Source: Sphingobacteriales bacterium (GTDB lineage Bacteria > Bacteroidota > Bacteroidia > Chitinophagales > UBA2359). Taken from it: 64,000 nucleotides of DNA. Of the stretch, positions 57,975-64,000 are shown one piece after another. A program made the position numbers and the translations under genes. Location: contig JADJTE010000002.1 in assembly GCA_016711295.1 (NCBI GenBank), positions 310,001 through 374,000 of the forward strand, in the 5' to 3' direction. The notes beneath the pieces are model-generated. The model saw only the letters and a program-made list of their open reading frames with translations. It was not told the DNA's origin and ran no database searches. How positions within the stretch are numbered: the stretch's first letter is position 1; every line of letters begins with the position of its first letter.

Positions 57975-58643
57975 ATGGATTTGCTCAACATTATAGCAGC
58001 ACTCGCGGGCATTATATCTACGGTAATTGCCGTACTCGAATACTTTAAAGTGAAGCGAAAAAATAAAGAACTTGAACAAGAAGTGAGAAATATCGCCTCG
58101 ACAGGCGTTGCATTGGGCTACTATTACAACTTTGTGGTCGACATCTTTACAAAACTCAAAGAAGCGAAATTAAAAATTAAAATCTATAAAGAAGGCACTA
58201 CCGAAACCGAAACAGTGAGGGAATTTGACACCGACGATGTCCGATTACAAGTGATTATGCCCAATAATTTGAAAATCGAATCGATGAACAAAGCTATTGC
58301 TATAATGCGAACACACCGAAAAGGCGATATAATAAGCAAAGGAGCAAATAGAAATTTTGGCATAAATTTTAGATTTGATGGAGTAGATAAAATCATCATT
58401 TTAGATTTTCCTAAGCCATTAAATGCTATCAGAGAACATCTACTTTTAGACCCACAATTCGCAGGAGGTATTGGCAAAGACGGAAAACTGCGCAGCCTAC
58501 CTATCCTCGATTCAGAAGCATGGAAAAAAGCAGAACAAGAAGAATTAGAAAATTTTAAAGATACTATCTACGAACTAATGCGCCGCGGCGGAATTGATGA
58601 AAAAGAACATAAAATTGAATTTGTAAATATACCAATAGAATAG
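57975..58643 (+). CDS. Membrane-anchored prokaryotic STING-domain protein (candidate)
   Basis: A 222-residue protein with one N-terminal transmembrane helix (IIAALAGIISTVIAVLEYF, about 5-23), a basic/coiled linker (24-38) and a domain at 40-220 that I read as prokaryotic STING: the first long helix with ASTGVALGYYYNFVVDIF (the aromatic GYYYNF fits the ligand-stacking position), then VRLQVIMPNNL, KIIILDFPKPLNAIREHL (compare the E/D-x-x-x-PL ligand segment), a Glu/Lys-rich helix and the last strand KIEFVNIP. Bacterial STING proteins bind cyclic dinucleotides and trigger fused TIR or membrane effectors in CBASS. No CD-NTase gene is present here. The match is by eye and needs a profile test. Confidence 0.65.
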   Translation: MDLLNIIAALAGIISTVIAVLEYFKVKRKNKELEQEVRNIASTGVALGYYYNFVVDIFTKLKEAKLKIKIYKEGTTETETVREFDTDDVRLQVIMPNNLKIESMNKAIAIMRTHRKGDIISKGANRNFGINFRFDGVDKIIILDFPKPLNAIREHLLLDPQFAGGIGKDGKLRSLPILDSEAWKKAEQEELENFKDTIYELMRRGGIDEKEHKIEFVNIPIE

Positions 58644-59141
58644 GAAACTCTGCCCTAACTAAGCCATAGAAAAGATAACCTTGCAACAACGGCGAGACCT
58701 AAGACCTTGCTTGTTTCATATTGTGGATTGATAGCTATTTAGCCTTGTAGGAGTAGCCCACAAGAATCGCTATTTCTAATCGAATATGCAACGATGTCAA
58801 GTATTATTAGATAGATATACCCCAAACCCCAAACCCCAAATAGTTACGTGGATTGATAGCTATTGGGAGTACCAAGCAGAATAAAACCCCAATTTATAAT
58901 CATAGAAATAGAAAAATACGCATAACACCGAAAAAACAGCAATCAAGATGGGCTATGTTTGAGACAATAATGCTACCTTTACCTGCTGTTTTTGCAATAG
59001 GTATGCCCTTGTTATAACCACTATACACCAAGCATATCCGTAACTCCAAACCAAAGCACAACCCTTGTCTACCTTATGGCTCGTTTTTAGCCAATTCATG
59101 CTTTTCTGCTCACCCTTCAAAAAAACGCAATTTTACCCTTT
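58644..59141. other. Intergenic region with repeat copy E
   Basis: About 500 bases. Repeat copy E with its flanking direct repeats occupies 58,723-58,864; the rest is AT-rich without a recognisable gene. The ABC ATPase promoter was not identified. Confidence 0.6.
58730..58847 (-). repeat. MITE-like repeat, copy E (inverted), with flanking direct repeats
   Basis: Runs from GATAGCTATTTAGCCTTGTAGG to CCCCAAATAGTTAC, opposite to copies A-C. It retains TCGCTATTTCTAATCGAATATG and TATTATTAGATAGATAT. A 17-base direct repeat, GTGGATTGATAGCTATT, occurs at 58,723-58,739 (including the left end of the element) and at 58,848-58,864 directly after the right end. Confidence 0.85.
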
Positions 59142-60944
59142 ATGTCAAATAACAAACAGCTATTGTTGGAAGTAAAAAACCTGAAAACCTACTTTCAGGT
59201 CGAAGGCGGCACCGTCAAAGCCGTAGATGATGTGAGTTTCGAACTATATAGAGGCGAAACCATTGGTATCGTAGGCGAATCAGGGTCGGGCAAGTCTGTT
59301 ACGTCGCTGTCGGTCATGCGCCTCATACCACAGCCGCCGGGAATTTTTGCAGGAGGCGAAATCATCTACCACCCCGCCGACAATAGCGCACCCGTCAATT
59401 TGCTCAACTTGCCCATTGACGATATGCGCCGATATAGAGGTAATAATATTGCAATGATTTTTCAGGAACCAATGACCTCGCTGAACCCCGTATTTCAATG
59501 CGGTTTTCAGGTAGCAGAAAGCCTCATGCTGCACCGCAACATGACCGAAGCCCAAGCCAAAAACCAAGTATTGCAACTGTTTGAAGAGGTAAAACTGCCC
59601 AATCCGCAACGCATCTACGAAGCCTACCCTCACCAACTATCGGGCGGGCAAAAACAGCGCGTCATGATTGCGATGGCAATGTCATGCGAACCCGACATAC
59701 TGATTGCCGACGAACCAACCACTGCCCTTGACGTGACGGTGCAAAAACGCATCTTGGAGCTAATGCGCGGCTTGCAAACCCAAAAAAATACCGCTACGAT
59801 GTTTATTACGCACGATTTAGGCGTAATTGCCGAAATTGCCGACCGAGTAGTGGTGATGTATAAAGGAAAAATCGTAGAACAAGGAACGGTATTAGACATT
59901 TTCTCCAATCCACAACACCCCTATACCAAAAGCCTCCTCGCCTGCCGACCGCCCTTGGGCAAACGCCTCAGCCGCTTGCCCATCGTTTCGGACTTTATGA
60001 CCGAACAAAACGGCGTGATTACCGAAAAACAAATATCGGTGCGCGAAGCTATCGACGCCGTGACTATCCCGCCCGAAACCATCAAACAACGATTAACCGA
60101 CCTACAAAAGAGCGAACCTATCTTGCAGGTGCGCAACCTAAAAACGTATTTCCCCACCAAACGCAACTTCTTTGGCAAAGTCTTGTCCTGGGTCAAAGCC
60201 GTAGACGATGTCAGCTTCGATGTCTATAAAGGCGAAACACTCGGCTTAGTGGGCGAATCAGGCTGCGGCAAAACCACACTCGGACGCACCATATTGCGCC
60301 TCGCACCCGCTACCGAAGGTAGCATCATCTATAAAGGCAAATCGCTGCTCGATATGAGCAAAGCCGACATGAAAGCCATGCGCCGCGAAATGCAAATCAT
60401 TTTCCAAGACCCCTATTCGTCGCTCAACCCACGCATGACCATCGGAGATGCCATCATCGAACCCTTAGAAATCCATGGAATACTGAACAACCGAAAACAA
60501 CGCCTCGAACGTGCCGCCGACCTGCTCACTACCGTAAGTATGTTGCCCGAACACCTCAACCGATACCCACACGAGTTTTCGGGCGGACAACGCCAACGCA
60601 TCTGTATTGCTCGCGCCTTAGCCTTAGAACCCGAATTTATCATCTGCGACGAATCGGTCTCGGCACTCGACGTGTCGGTACAAGCGCAAGTACTCAATCT
60701 GTTGATTGAACTGCGGCAAAAATTTCAATTTACCTATATATTCGTATCACACGACCTAAGCGTAGTCAAATTTATGAGCGACCGAATGGTGGTGATGAAC
60801 CAAGGCAAAATAGAGGAAATGGGTGCGGCGGACGATATTTACTACAATCCACAGCGCGAATATACCCAAAAACTAATTGCAGCTATTCCAAAAGGCGAAT
60901 TGGCTGATATCCAGCAACGCTTCGGCACGCGAGGCGAGGGCTAA
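59142..60944 (+). CDS. Peptide-type ABC transporter ATPase with two ATP-binding domains
   Basis: A 600-residue fusion of two oligopeptide/dipeptide ATPases (DppD- plus DppF-like; YejF/GsiA architecture). Domain 1: Walker A GESGSGKS (45-52), LSGGQKQRV, Walker B DILIADEPTTALD (about 186-197), THD. Its C-terminal oligopeptide motif is HPYTKSLLACRPP. Domain 2: Walker A GESGCGKTT (371-379), FSGGQRQRICIARALA, IICDESVSALD, SHD, and REYTQKLIAAIP. It powers import of peptides or other solutes through permeases that are not in the window. Intact. It ends 97 bases before a terminator. Confidence 0.95.
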   Translation: MSNNKQLLLEVKNLKTYFQVEGGTVKAVDDVSFELYRGETIGIVGESGSGKSVTSLSVMRLIPQPPGIFAGGEIIYHPADNSAPVNLLNLPIDDMRRYRGNNIAMIFQEPMTSLNPVFQCGFQVAESLMLHRNMTEAQAKNQVLQLFEEVKLPNPQRIYEAYPHQLSGGQKQRVMIAMAMSCEPDILIADEPTTALDVTVQKRILELMRGLQTQKNTATMFITHDLGVIAEIADRVVVMYKGKIVEQGTVLDIFSNPQHPYTKSLLACRPPLGKRLSRLPIVSDFMTEQNGVITEKQISVREAIDAVTIPPETIKQRLTDLQKSEPILQVRNLKTYFPTKRNFFGKVLSWVKAVDDVSFDVYKGETLGLVGESGCGKTTLGRTILRLAPATEGSIIYKGKSLLDMSKADMKAMRREMQIIFQDPYSSLNPRMTIGDAIIEPLEIHGILNNRKQRLERAADLLTTVSMLPEHLNRYPHEFSGGQRQRICIARALALEPEFIICDESVSALDVSVQAQVLNLLIELRQKFQFTYIFVSHDLSVVKFMSDRMVVMNQGKIEEMGAADDIYYNPQREYTQKLIAAIPKGELADIQQRFGTRGEG

Positions 60945-61041
60945 TATGTTTGAGGAGGAACGGCGGCGAATTGGCAATCCTGATTACTATCGAATTGTAG
61001 TTTCAAGTAGAAAATTTGTCTTTCTACCCCCTAAAAATGAA

Positions 61042-61085
61042 AACGTGCGGCTTCACGCTTGAAGTGAAGCCGCACGTTCATTCTA
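61042..61085. terminator. Terminator between the ABC ATPase and fabF
   Basis: A 14-base perfect inverted repeat AACGTGCGGCTTCA/TGAAGCCGCACGTT (61,042-61,055 and 61,065-61,078) between two converging genes, with A-rich sequence on its left, so it can serve the minus-strand fabF transcript, and T-rich sequence after it on the right. Confidence 0.8.
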
Positions 61086-61120
61086 TTCTTTTTATTGGGA
61101 ACACAACACGTTCAATACCG

Positions 61121-62386
61121 CTATTCAGCAGGCACCCATTTCTTGAAAATGACCGAGGCATTATGTCCGCCGAAGCCAAATGTATTGCTCAGTGCGGCAC
61201 GAATGGGGCGGTGCTGGGCTTTGTTAAAAGTAAAATTGAGGCGAGGGTCAAAGTTCGGGTCATCGGTAAAGTGGTTGATGGTAGGCGGCACTATATCGTG
61301 CTTTACCGCCAACACGCAGGCAGCGGCTTCTATGGCACCCGCCGCACCTAATAGATGTCCCGTCATCGATTTGGTCGAACTAATATTGAGCGCGTAAGCA
61401 TATTCGCCAAATACATCAATTATCGCCTTTGCTTCGCTGATGTCGCCGAGTGGCGTTGATGTGCCATGCACATTGATATAATCGATGTCGGTAATGTCTA
61501 ATTCGGCATCACGCAGCGCGTCGAGCATCACCAAGCGTGCGCCCAAGCCTTCGGGGTGTGGGGCGGTGAGGTGGTGCGCATCGGCAGACATGCCGCCGCC
61601 TACGAGTTCGGCATAGATAGTTGCGCCGCGCCGCAAGGCATGTTCGTATTCTTCTAAGACAAGGCAAGCCGCTCCTTCGCCCATCACAAAGCCGTCTCGG
61701 TCTAAGTCAAAGGGGCGCGAAGCAGTAGTGGGGTCGTCGTTGCGTTCGGACAAAGCTTTCATGCCGCTAAACCCACCAACGGACGATTCGTTGACGGAGG
61801 CTTCTGTGCCGCCTGCCAAAATGACATCAGCCCGACCCAGCCTGATATAGTTGAAAGCATCGATAAGCGCGTTCGTTGCCGACGCACAAGCCGACACCAC
61901 AGCATAGTTCATACCCCGATAGCCGTGTCGCATCGAAATATGCCCTGCGGCAATATCGGCAATCATTTTGGGAATAAAAAACGGATTGAAGCGTGGCACA
62001 CGTCCGCTAAGGGCATATTCGGCTACTTGTTCTTGGAATGTATATGAACCACCTATACCTGAGCCGATAATTACGCCTACGCGGTTTTTGTCCAATTCGC
62101 TATAATCGTTCAATCGCGAGTCGGCAATGGCTTCGTCAGCTACGGCTACGGCATAATGCGAAAAAGTATCTAAACGGCGCACCTCGCGGCGGTCGAAATG
62201 ATTGAGCGGGTCGAAATTGCGCACTTCACAAGCAAATTTGGTTTTGAAGTGCGTTGGGTCAAACTTTGTAATAGTAGCAGCACCGCTTTTGCCTTCGGTG
62301 AGGTGTTGCCAAAATATAGGGGCTGTATTGCCTAATGGCGTAACAGCCCCCAGACCTGTTACAACTACTCTTTTTAGTTGTATCAT
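61121..62386 (-). CDS. fabF: 3-oxoacyl-[acyl-carrier-protein] synthase II
   Basis: FabF elongates fatty acids by condensing malonyl-ACP with acyl-ACP. VVVTGLGAVTPLG at the start; active site AVVSACASATNAL with Cys167; the histidines in INVHGTSTPLGD (His307) and TKSMTGHLLGAAG (Lys339, His344); and NTFGFGGHNASVIF near the end with the gating GFGG loop. At 421 residues it is normal and intact. It follows acpP by 53 bases, the usual acpP-fabF pair. Confidence 0.97.
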   Translation of the reverse strand: MIQLKRVVVTGLGAVTPLGNTAPIFWQHLTEGKSGAATITKFDPTHFKTKFACEVRNFDPLNHFDRREVRRLDTFSHYAVAVADEAIADSRLNDYSELDKNRVGVIIGSGIGGSYTFQEQVAEYALSGRVPRFNPFFIPKMIADIAAGHISMRHGYRGMNYAVVSACASATNALIDAFNYIRLGRADVILAGGTEASVNESSVGGFSGMKALSERNDDPTTASRPFDLDRDGFVMGEGAACLVLEEYEHALRRGATIYAELVGGGMSADAHHLTAPHPEGLGARLVMLDALRDAELDITDIDYINVHGTSTPLGDISEAKAIIDVFGEYAYALNISSTKSMTGHLLGAAGAIEAAACVLAVKHDIVPPTINHFTDDPNFDPRLNFTFNKAQHRPIRAALSNTFGFGGHNASVIFKKWVPAE

Positions 62387-62439
62387 AAATAATGAATAGA
62401 TTTAGATAAAACCAGCCAAATAGAGCCAGCAATAATACA

Positions 62440-62682
62440 TTAAGCAGCAGAAGCGCGTTCGGTCAGATACTCGATAGCGGCACCTACGGTGGTGATTTTT
62501 TCGGCGTGCTCCTCGGGAATGGTTAGGTTGAATTCTTTTTCAAAGTCCATAATCAACTCGACTGTATCGAGCGAATCAGCACCTAAATCATCGACAAAAT
62601 GCGATTCGGCTTGGATTTCATCGGCATTAGTGCCCAATTTGGTTTCGATGATTTTGAGTACGCGGCTTTTAATATCAGACAT
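62440..62682 (-). CDS. acpP: Acyl carrier protein
   Basis: Carrier of growing acyl chains in fatty-acid synthesis. An 80-residue acidic protein with the phosphopantetheine site DDLGADSLDTVELIMDFEKEF (Ser37), followed by IPEEHAEKITTVGAAIEYL. Length and charge are typical. First gene of acpP-fabF, with a -7 box 46 bases upstream. Confidence 0.98.
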   Translation of the reverse strand: MSDIKSRVLKIIETKLGTNADEIQAESHFVDDLGADSLDTVELIMDFEKEFNLTIPEEHAEKITTVGAAIEYLTERASAA

Positions 62683-62728
62683 GGTATAAAAAAATTTAAA
62701 AGGTAAATGAAAAGTGTGAATTGAGGCA

Positions 62729-62736
62729 CAAAGGTA
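62729..62736 (-). promoter_or_regulatory. -7 box for acpP-fabF
   Basis: TACCTTTG on the minus strand, 46 bases upstream of the acpP ATG; no matching -33 TTG at the usual distance. Confidence 0.5.
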
Positions 62737-62776
62737 CGATTTTTTTGGTGCATAGGGTTGGGTAATGGGCTATTTT

Positions 62777-63715
62777 CTACCATATTGCCATTACTTTTTT
62801 TCTTTCGCGTAGTTCGCCCAAGCGCAGTTCTACTATATAAATGCCTTGGTTCGGCAGATAAATTTCGGCACGGTGCTGTCCGACATAGAGTTTATTTTCG
62901 GGGTTGGTAGGCGTATTGATGGGCTTGCCCAACAAGTCATAGACGTAAATTTGGCAAGTTTCGGGTGTGTTGAGGGCATATTCTACTATGATGCTGCCTT
63001 TTTCGGCATTATTTTGCACGCGCCAGCTATGTGTATCAGCAACGGCTTCGCGCAGCCCTGTGCTATTGCAATTGAAACCACTACACGGATAATTATCATA
63101 GCAGGCTTGTTTGGGCACAAAGCAGGGGCAATCGGTGCTCAATTGGGCTTGGTTCAGCAGTATGAATCGGTTGAGAAACGAAGCGCAGCCATAAGTACCC
63201 AAGAAATCGGTATTGTCTATTTGGTTGTCGGGTGTTGTGTTGTCTAAAAGTAATTCAATGCTTTGGCACAAACACGCGCTGCAAGCACCTAAGCTATTAC
63301 AGTCGCCTGATTGATATATTTTATATACCTCATCAACCGTAGCAACGATAGAAGCGGTGCGGTATTCGCTCACCGTGCCATCGGTGCAGAGGGTTTGTAT
63401 GCTCACCGCTGCTACGTTCCAGCCGAGGGGCAGTAGCGAGAAGTTGAACTGGGTATTTGTAGTATTGCTTTGCGCCAAAGCGATGCCGTCGACGGCTACT
63501 TCGTAGTGATAAGCAGTAGCATTAGTGGCGGGCTGCCACGATACATATACCGAATCGACCACCTGACCGCTGTCGTCATTTACTGCGGCGTGTAGTAGTA
63601 GGGTAGGGGCAGCGGGCGGTGGCAAGCAGGCGGTTGTTTGCGCCCTGCACCGTAGTGTGGTGCCCCATAGTAGGGCTGCGCTGGCAAAAACGAACAATAA
63701 ACAAGACTGTTTCAT
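62777..63715 (-). CDS. Secreted fibronectin III-like protein with type IX sorting domain
   Basis: A 312-residue exported protein. Signal peptide (LLFVFASAALLWGTTLRCRAQ); a fibronectin type III-like domain at about 32-125 (APTLLLHAAVNDDSGQVVDSVYVSWQPATNATAYHYEVAVDG); a Cys-rich middle (CNSLGACSACLCQ, DCPCFVPKQACYDNYPCSGFNC) that may hold disulfides; and a C-terminal Por sorting domain (ENKLYVGQHRAEIYLPNQGIYIVELRLGELRERKKVMAIW). It is probably delivered to the cell surface by the type IX system. The ligand is unknown. Confidence 0.82.
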   Translation of the reverse strand: MKQSCLLFVFASAALLWGTTLRCRAQTTACLPPPAAPTLLLHAAVNDDSGQVVDSVYVSWQPATNATAYHYEVAVDGIALAQSNTTNTQFNFSLLPLGWNVAAVSIQTLCTDGTVSEYRTASIVATVDEVYKIYQSGDCNSLGACSACLCQSIELLLDNTTPDNQIDNTDFLGTYGCASFLNRFILLNQAQLSTDCPCFVPKQACYDNYPCSGFNCNSTGLREAVADTHSWRVQNNAEKGSIIVEYALNTPETCQIYVYDLLGKPINTPTNPENKLYVGQHRAEIYLPNQGIYIVELRLGELRERKKVMAIW

Positions 63716-63901
63716 GGTGCTTGAAGGGTGTTTGGCGTGAAACAGAGAATAGACTTCTTGCGAAAGTAAAAAATCGAAAATTTAACCTTAATTTGGGAAA
63801 TGCAGAAATTACACATTAATCCCTGCCGTAGGCATATTATATCGGTAGCAAGTATAATCGTCAAAAAATCGCCACTCCGAAATCGATAAAACATTAGCTC
63901 A

Positions 63902-64000
63902 TTAGCGCACTTTTACCGCTTTGAGGGTTTTATTTTGGCTATGGCTGCGTAGTTGTAATAGATAGATGCCTTCGGGCAAATCTGTCCAGCCTTTTACGTC
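63902..64000 (-). CDS. Type IX-secreted protein, C-terminal fragment (cut by window edge)
   Basis: The last 32 codons of a protein on the minus strand: DVKGWTDLPEGIYLLQLRSH then SQNKTLKAVKVR and TAA at 63,902. LPEGIYLLQLRS…KAVKV is the final half of a type IX (type A) sorting domain. The rest lies outside the window. The 186 bases to the next gene hold no clear feature. Confidence 0.7.
   Translation of the reverse strand, partial: DVKGWTDLPEGIYLLQLRSHSQNKTLKAVKVR

Noticed and set aside
1..64000. tRNA, rRNA or riboswitch genes
   Set aside because: I found no convincing cloverleaf, rRNA segment or known riboswitch core by reading; a covariance-model search would be needed to exclude small RNAs.

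Overview
The window reads as part of a Bacteroidota chromosome, probably a Saprospiria/Chitinophagia-like lineage. The evidence is promoter boxes of the TTTG-N20-TAnnTTTG type ahead of many genes, secreted proteins with type IX (Por) C-terminal sorting domains, carboxypeptidase-regulatory TonB-dependent receptors, DUF4783, a HU-CCDC81/SPOR protein, and the Bacteroidota order of the division and cell wall (dcw) cluster.

Layout. 1-15,993 (mostly minus strand): start of cysD, a cyclophilin, truB, a group of envelope proteins (exported coiled-coil protein, NlpC/P60 peptidase, membrane-anchored coiled coil, OmpA-like, SPOR), a beta-barrel protein, yajC, lpdA, a DUF4349 protein, rpmA-rplU, a TonB-dependent receptor and hemB. 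16-21.4 kb: M3 oligopeptidase, yebC, DUF4783, a DMT exporter, DUF2853. 21.4-41.3 kb (minus): a whole dcw cluster read from mraZ at 41.3 kb to ftsZ at 21.4 kb, in the order mraZ, rsmH, ftsL, ftsI, murE, (DUF1761), mraY, murD, ftsW, (methyltransferase), murG, murC, (methyltransferase), ftsQ, ftsA, ftsZ; three extra genes and two copies of a small repeat interrupt the normal order. 41.5-53.3 kb (plus): fumC-pabB-lptFG-type permease, two GC-rich type IX-sorted proteins, alaS, a TonB-dependent receptor. 53.4-58.9 kb: an accessory island. 59.1-64 kb: a two-domain peptide ABC ATPase, fabF-acpP, and two type IX-sorted proteins, the last cut by the window edge.

The accessory island is the most interesting part. 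It holds four tandem, nearly identical Rpn (PD-(D/E)XK, recombination-promoting nuclease) genes with identical 32-base spacers. Their C-terminal tails use two alternative versions of each of two adjacent segments, and all four combinations occur once. Next comes a compact two-gene unit: a zinc (HxE...PCxxC) deaminase-fold protein and, 6 bases later, a membrane-anchored protein that I read as a prokaryotic STING-domain protein. No CD-NTase is visible. A deaminase-STING pair beside an Rpn array would be an unusual candidate anti-phage locus.

A second unexplained element is a roughly 110-130 base repeat with terminal inverted repeats (GTAACTATTTAG/CTAAATAGTTAC), found five times between genes and resembling a MITE.

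Caution: about twenty genes, including essential ones (ftsZ, murD, murE, ftsI, alaS, truB), are broken by single-base indels, often in homopolymers, and ftsQ has one in-frame stop. This pattern looks like uncorrected long-read consensus error rather than biology, so I give these genes their full extents and note the breaks.
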